Shown: positions 54,819 to 63,972 of the stretch, piece after piece
How the letters are laid out: the number at the start of each line of letters is the position of its first letter
Position numbering within the stretch: position 1 is the stretch's first letter
Origin: Salinibacter sp. 10B
Lineage (GTDB): Bacteria; Bacteroidota; Rhodothermia; Rhodothermales; Salinibacteraceae
Direction of reading: 5' to 3'
DNA: 64,000 nt
Assembly: GCF_002954405.1 (NCBI RefSeq)
Contig: NZ_MQWC01000004.1
Location: forward strand, 780,065-844,064
Program-made: the position numbers and the translations under genes
The notes under the pieces: model-generated
The model's database searches: none
Told to the model about the DNA's origin: nothing
What the model saw: the letters and a program-made list of their open reading frames with translations, nothing else

Positions 54819-57800
54819 TTAGGGACGTGGCTCGGCTGGCTGCATCGACTGCACGAGGGCCTCCAGGCGAGCAAGGCGATTCCCAAGAGCATCAATCTCC
54901 CGTTGCTGAGTAGCGATAGTCTTGGTGGCGGCGTCTAGGGTCTCCTTCTGCTCTTTTGCTGCCTCAATGAGCACGCTCACCAGTGGAGCATAGCGCAGAC
55001 CGCGAACCGTGGTCCCATCGGCCTCATAGACGACGAGCTCCGGAAACACCTCTGCAACTTCTTCTGCAATAAGCCCGAGGTCGGGACGTCCATCCTCTTT
55101 CCAGTGGAACCGAACGCCGCGCAACTGTTCGACGAGGGCCGTTGCATCCGTAATCGTTGCTACGTCCGACTTAAACCGAATCGATGAGGTGGTTGCGGAC
55201 GGGTCCAGCCATTCAAGATCCCCGCCGGCCGTATCGTTGTAGACCAGCACGTCCCCGTTTGTGGGATTCAAGGCGCTGAGGTCAGTGGCGGCAAGGCTTC
55301 CATTAGCAACCTCTTCGGACCCGACACTTCCAGTCGCAATTGCGTCGGCCGTTACGGCCCCCAGTGCAATGGCATTTGATGTCACTGCATCGACGGCGAG
55401 TTCGTCGGCGGTGACGGCACCTGTCCCCAAGTCGTCTGCAGTGAGGCTATTGTCCGCAACAATCGCACTGGTTACGGCCCCAGTGCCAAGATCAGATGCG
55501 GTGATGCTTCCATCCGTAATTTGATCACTGCCAACTCCTTCATTGAGGATACTGAGAGGCGTTTCACTGCTCCCGTCGCCTGTGAGAGTGGTGCCATCCG
55601 TCGTGACTGTGGCCGATGGATCGACCCAGGTGAAAGCAGTGCTTCCATCGGAGCTAAGAACCTGTCCCGACGAGGGAACATTCGTCGCACTCAAGGCGGG
55701 CTCAAGGATGGCCTCGTCGGCCACTTCGGTAGCCCCGACACTTCCGTCCAAAATTGCTGCAGCCGTCACGGCGTCAGGAGCCAGTTGCGTCGTCGTGATT
55801 CCCCCTTCGGCCACCCCAAGCGGACTGTCACTAGTCCCGTTGCCCGTCAGTGTCCCGTCGCTCGTCACGCTCGCCAGTCCATCTCCATTGCCATCCGCTC
55901 CAAACGTGAGCGTGTTTCCACTCACCGACAGCGTTGCGTCGCCCGTGGTTGCGAATTGTAGCGCGCCCTGGAGCGTCGTCTCTCCAGCGGTAATGGACTC
56001 GACCGCCGAGGTCAACGCTGCTGGAGCAGCAACCACAACATTATTGTCGGGATCTCGCGACACCGTGACGTTGGCTCCCCCCAAAACGGCTCCTGTCGCA
56101 ATCTGCACGCCCGTCACCCCACCATCGGCGATGGAAAGGGTCGCGTCTCCGGTCTCAGCGCCACCGGTTAGCCCCCCCGTTCCCGAGACACTGGTGATGT
56201 CCCCGCCCCCACCCTCCGTCCAGGCGAGGCTGGCGCCATCGTAGCTGAGGAGCTGTCCCTGCGTCGGTGTGTTGGTGGTGCCAAGCTTTGGTTCCGTAAT
56301 GGCACCGTCGAGAATCTTGACGGTACTCACGGCGCTATTCGCGAGAAGCGATTCACTTACGCCCCCTGTTGCAATAGAGAGGGTCACCTCTCCCGTATCG
56401 CTTCCGCCCGTAAGCCCCCCGACCGTCGTCACACCCGTGATGTCCCCCGCAGCAGCGTTCGTCCAAGCAAGACCAGTGCCATCGAAACTGAGTACCTGAT
56501 CAGTTGAGGGCGCCGCCGTCGCGTTGAGTTCGCCAACCCCCACCGCCCCAGCCGCCAGATCCTGCGCCGTAAGACTGTTGTCCGCTATGATTGCACTGGT
56601 CACTGCAGCGGTCGCCAGCTTCGCCGTCGTAACTGCACCATCGGCGAGCTGTGTCGTGCCCACCCCCTCTTCCGTGATGCCCAATTCCACATCACCGGTC
56701 ACGCCGGACAGCGTCGTGAGCCCGCTGCTTCCGGTGACTGACGTAACGGGGGCCGTCAAATCGCCCGTGAACGCAATTTCGAAGGCGTTCTGCCCCGTGA
56801 TGCGATCTACGCTAATGTTTGAGCTTCCCTGAAGCTCGACGGTGCCGGTAAGCGTGGCGGTGCCATTCCCCACACTTGTGACTGCTGCTCCCGGTGCAAG
56901 ATCGATCGCCTCCACGGTCCCATCGGCGATCTTTTGGGTCGTGACCGCTCCTTCAGCCAGCTTATCGGTTTCAACCGATCCATCAGCAAGCCGTGCTGCG
57001 GTGATCGCCCCCTCTGGGACAGAAAGCGTCAGATTTCCACTCGTGCCTCCCCCCGCAAGCCCCCCTCCCGCCGTGACGCCCGTGACGTCCCCCGTGGCCG
57101 CGTCCACCCAGGTAAACTGATTGTCGTCGGTATAGCTAAGAATTTGACCGGCGGCCCCGAAATTCGTGGCGTCGAGCGCCGACGCCGTCACTGCGCTGTT
57201 GGCAAGCGCGGCCGCCGTCACACTCCCCTCCGCAAGTTGGTCGACGCCGATGCCCCCATCCTGCACGTTGATCGTCGCCGTTGGTCCATTCGGATCCGTA
57301 ATCAAAAGGGCACCATCTGTATTTTGCACCCCGAGGATGCCGGTACCATCGGCCGCTGGTGCGGAAAGCGTAATTACACCCTGCTCACGATCCACTGTGA
57401 TGCTGGCCCCTCCATCCGCCGCAAGCCGTAAATCGCCCCGAAGCTCATTTACACTGTTGACGGCCGCACCGGCCGCGAGGTCGTTTCCCGTGATTGTGCC
57501 GTCTACAATCATGGCACTACGGACAGAATTCGGGCCGATCTTGGCCGCCGTCACGGCCCCATCGGCCATCTGGGCCGTATTCACGCCCCCCTCAGCCAGA
57601 CCGAGTGTGACACTTCCCTCTGTCCCTCCTCCGGTGAGTCCTGTGCCCGGTGCCACGCCCGTAATCGTGCCTCCGGTTCCCTCTGCTGTAATCCTGATCG
57701 CGCCTTGATCAACGTCTAGACGTGCCCCATCCCCCGCCACGAGAGGAACGCCTCCCGTCAGGGTCGACGACCCAACCGTGAGTCCCGTCACCGCTGTGCC

Positions 57801-58556
57801 CGGTGCCAACGCCGCCCCGGTCACACTTTCCGCTGCCAGTTTTCGGGCGGTCACGGCTCCGTCCACCAGTTTCGCCGTTCCCACCTCGCCGTCGGCAAGT
57901 TGAGAGGCCCCAATCCCTCCCGGCTGCACATTAATGGTGGTCGTCGGTCCATTGGGATCTACAATTTGCAGTGCACCGTCATTATTTTGCACCCCGAAAA
58001 TGCCACTGGAGCCGTCGGTCCCTCCCGGGGCGGAAATCGTGATGGTGTTTGCCTCCGAATCGACGTTGACCGTCGCCCCATTGGCCCCCTCGATCGTGAG
58101 CGCCCCCGGGATATCATTGATACTTGTCACCGCTGCATCATCCGCAAGCGCATCACGGCTCACAGCTCCCGCAACGACAGCCGCTGCCACTCCCGCCCGC
58201 AGGGCATACGCCGTGCTGGCCATGCGCAAGCGGGGCAGTCGTTCGCCGTTGATTTCAATTTCGAGGTAGCGTGCGTCGCCGTCGAACAAGGTGTTGGGCA
58301 GGGAGGTCTCACTACCAAGAAGAACACTTAGCCGACCATCGGTCACGGCCACCGCCGATCGATTTTCCGTCCAGAGCGCCTGTCCGCCTGTTTCTACGCC
58401 GTAGATGCGCGCCGTAAAGGCCACCTCGCCGTCCACCTGCTGCTCGTCTTCGAGCAGGCTCGCCTGATAGTGAAGCACGGACGGGACGTTCTGGGCCCAT
58501 GCCTCGGCGAAAAGCAGACTGAGCAGGAACGCGACGACGAAGATTCGAAGGGTCAT
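54819..58556 (-). CDS. Giant repeat protein with C-terminal S74 chaperone domain (fibre-like)
   Basis: The 1245-aa exported protein has a signal peptide (AEAWA near 22) and a domain of about 105 residues (VPSVLHYQASLLEDEQQVDGEVAF, DARYLEIEINGERLPRLRMASTAYALRAGVA) shared with its neighbour. About thirty degenerate copies of a 15-20-residue motif of the kind DGAVTTAKLADGAVTSA follow, with glycine-rich blocks. The C-terminal 120 residues are an S74 intramolecular chaperone: the self-cleavage SSIRFKSDV (Ser and Lys) then LRGVRFHWKEDGRPDLGLIAEEV and a coiled-coil end. S74 domains release fibres after trimerisation in phage tail spikes. A surface fibre is a good guess. Confidence 0.85.
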   Translation of the reverse strand: MTLRIFVVAFLLSLLFAEAWAQNVPSVLHYQASLLEDEQQVDGEVAFTARIYGVETGGQALWTENRSAVAVTDGRLSVLLGSETSLPNTLFDGDARYLEIEINGERLPRLRMASTAYALRAGVAAAVVAGAVSRDALADDAAVTSINDIPGALTIEGANGATVNVDSEANTITISAPGGTDGSSGIFGVQNNDGALQIVDPNGPTTTINVQPGGIGASQLADGEVGTAKLVDGAVTARKLAAESVTGAALAPGTAVTGLTVGSSTLTGGVPLVAGDGARLDVDQGAIRITAEGTGGTITGVAPGTGLTGGGTEGSVTLGLAEGGVNTAQMADGAVTAAKIGPNSVRSAMIVDGTITGNDLAAGAAVNSVNELRGDLRLAADGGASITVDREQGVITLSAPAADGTGILGVQNTDGALLITDPNGPTATINVQDGGIGVDQLAEGSVTAAALANSAVTASALDATNFGAAGQILSYTDDNQFTWVDAATGDVTGVTAGGGLAGGGTSGNLTLSVPEGAITAARLADGSVETDKLAEGAVTTQKIADGTVEAIDLAPGAAVTSVGNGTATLTGTVELQGSSNISVDRITGQNAFEIAFTGDLTAPVTSVTGSSGLTTLSGVTGDVELGITEEGVGTTQLADGAVTTAKLATAAVTSAIIADNSLTAQDLAAGAVGVGELNATAAPSTDQVLSFDGTGLAWTNAAAGDITGVTTVGGLTGGSDTGEVTLSIATGGVSESLLANSAVSTVKILDGAITEPKLGTTNTPTQGQLLSYDGASLAWTEGGGGDITSVSGTGGLTGGAETGDATLSIADGGVTGVQIATGAVLGGANVTVSRDPDNNVVVAAPAALTSAVESITAGETTLQGALQFATTGDATLSVSGNTLTFGADGNGDGLASVTSDGTLTGNGTSDSPLGVAEGGITTTQLAPDAVTAAAILDGSVGATEVADEAILEPALSATNVPSSGQVLSSDGSTAFTWVDPSATVTTDGTTLTGDGSSETPLSILNEGVGSDQITDGSITASDLGTGAVTSAIVADNSLTADDLGTGAVTADELAVDAVTSNAIALGAVTADAIATGSVGSEEVANGSLAATDLSALNPTNGDVLVYNDTAGGDLEWLDPSATTSSIRFKSDVATITDATALVEQLRGVRFHWKEDGRPDLGLIAEEVAEVFPELVVYEADGTTVRGLRYAPLVSVLIEAAKEQKETLDAATKTIATQQREIDALGNRLARLEALVQSMQPAEPRP

Positions 58557-58612
58557 GGCTGGAAAAAATCAGACAATGTGGAGGCGGCATGGTGGCAACA
58601 CAGATGGGCTTC

Positions 58613-59794
58613 TCATTCGCGCTCGAGAGCCTGAAGGCGGTGGCGAAGGTCGTGAAGCAGCGCCCGATCCGACTCGATCTGGGCCTGCTGGGCCTTGACG
58701 GCCTCCACGAGTAGAGCGACGAGACGAGCATAGTTTACTGTTTCGGCGTCCCGACCATTCGGAGCATAGGTTACGACCTCCGGAACGACCGTCCCCACCT
58801 CTTCCGCAATAAAGCCCACGTCGGGGTCGCCGCTCTGAATCCATCGGTACCGAACGCCACGCAGTTGACTGATCAGCGAAAGGGCGTCTTCGATCGGCTG
58901 AACGTCGGTTTTCCAGCGTCGCGAACTCATCTGATCCGAGGATTTCTTGTCGTCGTCCGCCTCAATCGTAATAGTGCCGGTATTCTCATTCGGAATCACG
59001 GTCACGTTGTCTCCTCCGACGAGTCGGACGCCATCGGTGAGGCCGTTCAGGGCGGTGACCAACTCGCCGGGGCGCACCTTCGACGTGGTGACGGCCCCAT
59101 TGGCGAGTTTTTCCGTCGTAACGGCTCCGTCTGCAAGCACCTCCCCGAGGACCGCCCGCGTCCCGAGCTTGTCACTCGTAACCGCCCCATCGGCAAGGTG
59201 CGCCGTGCCCACCGCGCCCGTCGCGATCTTCGGTCCGGTGACAGCCGCATCGGCAACGGCCGCGGTCGTTACGCCTGCTGCCGCCAGCGCGTCCGAAGTG
59301 ACACTTCCATCGGCGAGGGCGTCGCCGGTCACCGCTCCTGCAGCCAACGCGGACGCCGAGACGCCTCCCGCGACTACTCCATCCGCTCGCCCGGCGCGCA
59401 CGGCAAACGCTGTGCTGGCAATCGGTATGCGGGGGAGGACCGTGTCGTCCACGGTGAGCTGTAAATAAAGACGTGAGACCTCGAACAAGGCTTCGGGCAA
59501 TGGGGTCTGACTCCCAAGAAGCAGACTAATCCGGCCGGCCGAAAGCGTCTGATCGGCATACGCTTCCGTCCAGCCCGCCAGGGGGCTTCCGTCCTCCTCT
59601 TGTCCAAAGAAGGCGACCTCCAAATCAACGGCCCCCTCCACCGGAAAACTGCCCTCGGCAAGTGTGGCCTGGTAGTGAAGCAGCCGCGGAACCTGAGCTG
59701 CAGCCGGAACTGTCCCCATGCTCATGATCATAGCGAGCAGAAGACCAACAAGCGGAATGTGAAAAGCCGGAACCGACGGACGGGAGAAAAGCAC
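58613..59794 (-). CDS. Shorter S74-domain paralogue
   Basis: The 393-aa paralogue shares the N-terminal domain (VPRLLHYQATLAEGSFPVEGAVDL, LPRIPIASTAFAVRAGRA) and the S74 end (SSRRWKTDV, LRGVRYRWIQSGDPDVGFIAEEV). Only about ten repeat copies separate them. I took the GTG at 59794 as start: it precedes a good signal peptide (LLLAMIMSMGTVPAAAQ). Earlier in-frame starts to 59962 add an arginine-rich leader that is unlikely to be exported. Its place immediately upstream of the giant protein suggests a mixed fibre or a chaperone donor. Confidence 0.78.
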   Translation of the reverse strand: MLFSRPSVPAFHIPLVGLLLAMIMSMGTVPAAAQVPRLLHYQATLAEGSFPVEGAVDLEVAFFGQEEDGSPLAGWTEAYADQTLSAGRISLLLGSQTPLPEALFEVSRLYLQLTVDDTVLPRIPIASTAFAVRAGRADGVVAGGVSASALAAGAVTGDALADGSVTSDALAAAGVTTAAVADAAVTGPKIATGAVGTAHLADGAVTSDKLGTRAVLGEVLADGAVTTEKLANGAVTTSKVRPGELVTALNGLTDGVRLVGGDNVTVIPNENTGTITIEADDDKKSSDQMSSRRWKTDVQPIEDALSLISQLRGVRYRWIQSGDPDVGFIAEEVGTVVPEVVTYAPNGRDAETVNYARLVALLVEAVKAQQAQIESDRALLHDLRHRLQALERE

Positions 59795-59864
59795 GGTGCG
59801 AACGGAAAAACACGAAGGGGATGGTGAACAAACGCCCCGACCCGACTGAGACCGGATCGAGGGT

Positions 59865-60458
59865 CTACGGCGTAGTCGGGGGAATGGGAAGCGGTTCGGG
59901 GGCGGGCGGAGGGGTTCCGCCCCCACCCCCTTGCTCTCCTCCCGATCCGCTCTGAAGTGCAACGACCGTGGCCACCCCGCTCCCCACGAGCACGGTGCCC
60001 ATCGTCACCCAGGTACTGGTCCGACGAAAGAAGGACGGACGGGTCGATTCAGGAGTTGAGGAAGCAACCTCAGTAGGGCCCTGCACATCTCGCTGGACAA
60101 TCGAGACCAGTGACACGTAGGCCGGAGGATCGGCTACAGGATCGGTCGTGTAGGTCGGATCGATTCCAAGAAGATTTACTACCGCCGATCGTGCCTGCTC
60201 GAGCTCGTCCCGCTTCAGATGAATCAGGGCAAGGATTCGATAGGCAGAAATCGCTTGGTCCGCCGTCCTTTCCTCTTGATTCAGACAAGCAGCAGCAAGC
60301 CGGAGGGCCTCGTCGTATTCGGCCTCTCGATACTGATCCTGCGCCGCGGCCAGTGCCCGCTCACAAACTGCGGATTGCGCGTAGGTGGGAACGAATGGGA
60401 CGAGACACACTGCGAGCAGGACCGGAAGAACCGCTGCCCAAAATCGGGACCCACACAT
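59865..60458 (-). CDS. Exported small protein with TPR-like head and membrane helix
   Basis: The 197-aa product has a signal peptide (VPTYAQ), a short alpha-helical repeat region (ALAAAQDQYREAEYDEALRLAAACLNQEER, then ILALIHLKRDELEQARSAVVNLLGIDPTY) of TPR type, a Thr/Ser-rich linker, one hydrophobic helix (TWVTMGTVLVGSGVATVVALQSG) and a glycine/proline-rich tail. It may be an assembly or anchoring factor for the fibre proteins downstream. The start at 60458 puts the signal peptide first; 60524 is an alternative. Confidence 0.65.
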   Translation of the reverse strand: MCGSRFWAAVLPVLLAVCLVPFVPTYAQSAVCERALAAAQDQYREAEYDEALRLAAACLNQEERTADQAISAYRILALIHLKRDELEQARSAVVNLLGIDPTYTTDPVADPPAYVSLVSIVQRDVQGPTEVASSTPESTRPSFFRRTSTWVTMGTVLVGSGVATVVALQSGSGGEQGGGGGTPPPAPEPLPIPPTTP

Positions 60459-60554
60459 GCCGAAAGGGGATTGAAGCGAGGATATAGGAATCCTTCGCCG
60501 TCCGTTCACCCCTGAGGGATCCATACTCTCTTCTCAGAGCAGGTATCCCTTGGC

Positions 60555-60600
60555 GCTGCACGCTCTCATGCCGATGAGAATTCCCCGCAGAGAGTGCAGC
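60555..60600. promoter_or_regulatory. Long hairpin upstream of the TPR-like gene
   Basis: GCTGCACGCTCT (60555-60566) and AGAGAGTGCAGC (60589-60600) are inverted with one mismatch, and an inner CTCAT-GCCG-ATGAG can pair too. It is about 100 bp upstream of the start at 60458 and 119 bp after the stop of the next gene. It may be a terminator lacking a T-run or an operator. Confidence 0.45.
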
Positions 60601-60718
60601 TCAACAGTGACAGTAACGGATGGCACTTCCTAGATCGCTCATCTCCGGTAGGGGCACGTACGTGTCTTACGCATCTGCCATGCGCCATTCACGCAAGCCG
60701 GGGACGCCTTTGGTCCCT

Positions 60719-61363
60719 CTACGACAGCGAAACGGCGTCGGGAGATGGAATTGCTCCCATCTTGAGGAGGGTTCTTATTTGATCGAGGCTCATGGTCACG
60801 ACCGACTGGTCGATCATTTTTTCTCGGAGCGACGCGTTGGAAAGGGCACCGGTGTCGACGGCAGCGCTGGAGAGGTCAACCGACCACTCCCCCACTGGCT
60901 GATACAACCAGTCCTCGACCTCATAGTCAACGAGAATTCCTCCACGCCGATAGTACTCCAGCGTGGTGAGCCGACCTGTCCGGCGTGTGCCTTCTTGGGC
61001 CTCCGCTCGAAATTTCTTCTCCGCCCGCTCCCGGTCCCATCTGATCCACATCAAAACGAGGGCTGTATGCAGCAGATAGAGCCGCCCGCGCCGCTGTCCA
61101 GGGGACTGCGGCTTGCGACCAAATGTCGCTACTCCCTGCTGGAAATACGCAAACGCCTCGTCGGGGAGGCGGCGCAGCCAATCGACAGGGGCCTCATCGG
61201 GAGCTGGGGGCCACTGTGACACCAGCGTTGCAAATTCCTCGGAGTATCGGTCCAGTTCTTCTGTCGCCCCTGCCGACCAGTGTTGCGTTTGCTGGGTCGG
61301 CTCCGTCTCGGAGGACCTTGTCGACGACTCGTGGTCGGGCCTGCTTCGATTCGGTGTAACCAT
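60719..61363 (-). CDS. Hypothetical soluble protein
   Basis: A 214-aa protein with no signal peptide or membrane helix. The N-terminus is polar and Ser/Thr-rich. The centre (DWLRRLPDEAFAYFQQGVATFGRKPQSPGQRRGRLYLLHTALVLMWIRWDRERAEKKFRAEAQ) is helical, and the end (TGALSNASLREKMIDQSVVTMSLDQIRTLLKM) amphipathic. I recognise no family. It lies between the PEGA gene and the small exported gene on the same strand. Confidence 0.6.
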   Translation of the reverse strand: MVTPNRSRPDHESSTRSSETEPTQQTQHWSAGATEELDRYSEEFATLVSQWPPAPDEAPVDWLRRLPDEAFAYFQQGVATFGRKPQSPGQRRGRLYLLHTALVLMWIRWDRERAEKKFRAEAQEGTRRTGRLTTLEYYRRGGILVDYEVEDWLYQPVGEWSVDLSSAAVDTGALSNASLREKMIDQSVVTMSLDQIRTLLKMGAIPSPDAVSLS

Positions 61364-61591
61364 TCTATGACTGTGGCGACGAGCGGAGACCTGCGCACGG
61401 GAATGCTTCGCTGTACGTAACGTACAAAGAATCGCTTACGTCAGTGCAGATCGCACTGGATGATGTGTGTTGATGTTAGTTGTACAGAATGCCTTTCAAG
61501 ATCCAACGGTCGGGATTCCCAATCCTGTTATTACCCAAAATTCTCGGGGCGTAAATTCGGGTTATGTTCTGCTCACGGCAGCCGGCTCAAA

Positions 61592-62662
61592 TTACGAAGA
61601 CGAGTCGTCGGGCTCCCGATCCTGCAAATTGAGCACAATGGACGTTTCCTCGTCGGCCCGCACCTCCACGGTCTGAGCCTGCGTTCCCAGTGCGGGATGC
61701 ACAGCGGTCACGCGGTGCGTCCCAACCGGCACCTGCGTTTCGTACCACACGTCTGTCTCCCGCGCGTGCAGGGTCCCATTGATGTAAAGAGTGCCCCAGG
61801 GACGGGCGAGCACGCGGAGTCGACCGGTTTCTTGGGTCAACTCCGCGTGCATGCGGTGTGTGGAGTCGGCTTGTACATTCACCTGGGCTGTCCAGGGCTC
61901 ATACCCCTCGATCGACAAACGAACTTGTTGCTCTCCTGCCGCAACCGGCTCTACAGAGAGCGGGGTGCGTCCTCGTTCAGTCCCTGCCACCGTAACGACG
62001 GCTCCGAGAGGTGTGGAGGTCACGTAGAGTGCACCGTAGGCAGAGGACGGATCCGGCGCCTCATCGGCGGATTCCGGGACGGCAATCGCGGGCACGGGAC
62101 GCGTCGTCGGTTGTGTCACCGTGTCCGATGCCGGGACGGCAGCAGCCTGGGACTGTGACGCAGACGGGGCGGAATCCGCCCGGCCGGGACGAGTGCGAAG
62201 AACAAATTGTAGGCGCGCCTCGGTGTCCCCATTCAGCACGAGGACCGTATCGGTTCGCAGGTACCCGGGCGCCTGCACCGAAAGCATATACGCCCCCGGT
62301 CGGAGCCCCGGATCGGTGAGCGGCGTGGTACCTACGGAGTCTCCGTTGACCCGAACGACGGCCCCCTCCGGCTCAGAGCGCACCACAAGGCGTGTTCGCC
62401 CGCTCGATGAATCCCCACTCCCCCCCGAGCGACCTCCGTCCAGGGGCATTACGTCCACGGACATCGAGGATCGCGAACGGACGGTCCGCTGCTCCCCCCA
62501 GTAGAACACCGCGACGAGTCCCACCCCAAAAAGGAGGAGCACGGCCGGAAAGCTTAGACGGCGCAACACGAGCCACACCCGATCCCATCCATCGGCCGCG
62601 GGAGGCGTATAGGGCACCCACCGTGGGGCCTCCGGCTCGTGCTCATCAGGGCGACTATCCAT
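61592..62662 (-). CDS. Membrane-anchored triple-PEGA protein
   Basis: The 356-aa product from the ATG at 62662 has a proline-rich cytosolic start, one membrane helix (about 34-54) and three PEGA domains facing the periplasm (about 90-153, 205-270 and 275-340). Each opens with a strand like LVVRSEPEGAVVRVNGDSVG or LYVTSTPLGAVVTVAGTERG and closes with PG-Y or VGTHRVTAV. PEGA proteins typically dock on surface structures. The ATG at 62668 is two codons further out. It is the last gene of the surface cluster on this side. Confidence 0.85.
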   Translation of the reverse strand: MDSRPDEHEPEAPRWVPYTPPAADGWDRVWLVLRRLSFPAVLLLFGVGLVAVFYWGEQRTVRSRSSMSVDVMPLDGGRSGGSGDSSSGRTRLVVRSEPEGAVVRVNGDSVGTTPLTDPGLRPGAYMLSVQAPGYLRTDTVLVLNGDTEARLQFVLRTRPGRADSAPSASQSQAAAVPASDTVTQPTTRPVPAIAVPESADEAPDPSSAYGALYVTSTPLGAVVTVAGTERGRTPLSVEPVAAGEQQVRLSIEGYEPWTAQVNVQADSTHRMHAELTQETGRLRVLARPWGTLYINGTLHARETDVWYETQVPVGTHRVTAVHPALGTQAQTVEVRADEETSIVLNLQDREPDDSSS

Positions 62663-62803
62663 GATCATGTGGAAAAGGGTCGTTCAGAATCCCGGCGGCA
62701 TGCCCCCCGTACGTCGAGCATTTTGGTATTTTGTGAACGACCGCGCCCCCGTCCCGTTCGCCTCCGGCGCACGGCTTTTCGTCGAATTTGCCTCAATCCC
62801 ACG

Positions 62804-63643
62804 ATGAGCACCGAGACCCTCCGTACGCCCGCCGGCCTCACGGCGTACACCGACGTGGGACGCGGCCCCCCTGTAGTGTTCGTACACGGAAATCCCACGA
62901 GCGCTCACCTCTACCGGCACCTCATCGACGCCCTTGCGCCGCAATACCGGTGCATTGCGCCCGATCTCCTGGGCTTCGGTCGCTCCGCAGCCCCTCCCGA
63001 CGGCTCGTACCGCCCGTCTGCCCATGCCACCCGGCTTGAATTGCTGCTCGCCCGCCTAAGCCTCCACAATGTCACCCTGGTGCTCCACGACTGGGGGGGA
63101 CCAATCGGCCTCTCCTACGCTCTTCGCCACCCGAGCACGGTACAGCGCCTCGTGCTCTTCAACACGTGGGGATGGCCGCTCGACCATCGTCCCCTCATCC
63201 GGTGGGGGAGTGGCCTCGTCGGAACCCCCCTCGGTCGCCTCTCGATCGAGAAGGGAAACGCATTTGCTCGGCTCGTCATGCCCCTCACGCTGGGGTCCCT
63301 GTCGGTTTCCCCTCCTTCCTGGATCCGTACCTACGCAGATGCCCTCGACTCTGCCCCGCGTCGGCGCGCCTGCTGGACGCTGGCCCGAAATCTCCGCACC
63401 GCCTCCAACTGGCTTCGCCGACTTTGGACCCGTCGTGCCCGAATCCGTACTCGTCCCGCGCTTCTCTGCTGGGGCATGAAGGACCCTGCCTTCGGTCGGG
63501 AATCAACCCTGCGTCGCTGGCAATCCGTCTTCCCACAGGCATCTACCCGCCGGTATCCCAACGTGGGGCACTACGTCCCGGAAGAAGTGGGACCCGCTCT
63601 AGCTACTCCCCTCCAGCGCTTCCTCTCCTCTTCGTGCACGTAA
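62804..63643 (+). CDS. Haloalkane dehalogenase-like alpha/beta hydrolase
   Basis: A 279-aa hydrolase from the ATG at 62804. HGNPTS (28-33) has the Asn that stabilises halide in haloalkane dehalogenases. The nucleophile elbow LHDWGG (95-99) has Asp96 as nucleophile and Trp97 as the second halide ligand. The catalytic His is in NVGHYVPEE near 263. The cap is arginine-rich. The substrate could be a haloalkane or an epoxide. The in-frame ATG at 62639 overlaps the divergent PEGA gene and lacks protein-like sequence. Confidence 0.85.
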   Translation: MSTETLRTPAGLTAYTDVGRGPPVVFVHGNPTSAHLYRHLIDALAPQYRCIAPDLLGFGRSAAPPDGSYRPSAHATRLELLLARLSLHNVTLVLHDWGGPIGLSYALRHPSTVQRLVLFNTWGWPLDHRPLIRWGSGLVGTPLGRLSIEKGNAFARLVMPLTLGSLSVSPPSWIRTYADALDSAPRRRACWTLARNLRTASNWLRRLWTRRARIRTRPALLCWGMKDPAFGRESTLRRWQSVFPQASTRRYPNVGHYVPEEVGPALATPLQRFLSSSCT

Positions 63644-63972
63644 TCTGCCCCGTGAGGCCTCACGTTTCCTGTCGAGCACGAGCGTCGATTGACAGACTGC
63701 ATTCAACCGAGAAGCAACATTCAGGTCCACGTTCAGAAATCCCCCCTTCGGCTTGTCCGACCACTAAGTGACCTAAGGGACATGTTGTGGATTGAAATCG
63801 TGGTCTTTTAATGTCAGCCTGGATGAACCGCCCGTCGCGAGGTGCCCCTCCCAATTTCATCCGGAATGTGGGCCGTCTCTCTCGGCTCGGAGCCGGTTCC
63901 TCAGAACAGGCAGGAAATAGGCTCGTAGAGAGCCACGCTTCATTCTTTTCCCGACGAGCCCCCCCATCCTCC
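63644..63972. other. 329-bp intergenic region
   Basis: No reading frame in this stretch looks like protein, and I see no tRNA, repeat or obvious hairpin. A promoter for the partial gene at 63973 should lie here but could not be picked out. Confidence 0.4.

Noticed and set aside
54819-58556. CRISPR-like periodic repeats
   Set aside because: The repeated words are degenerate, in frame with a long protein and have no constant spacer length; they are coding repeats.
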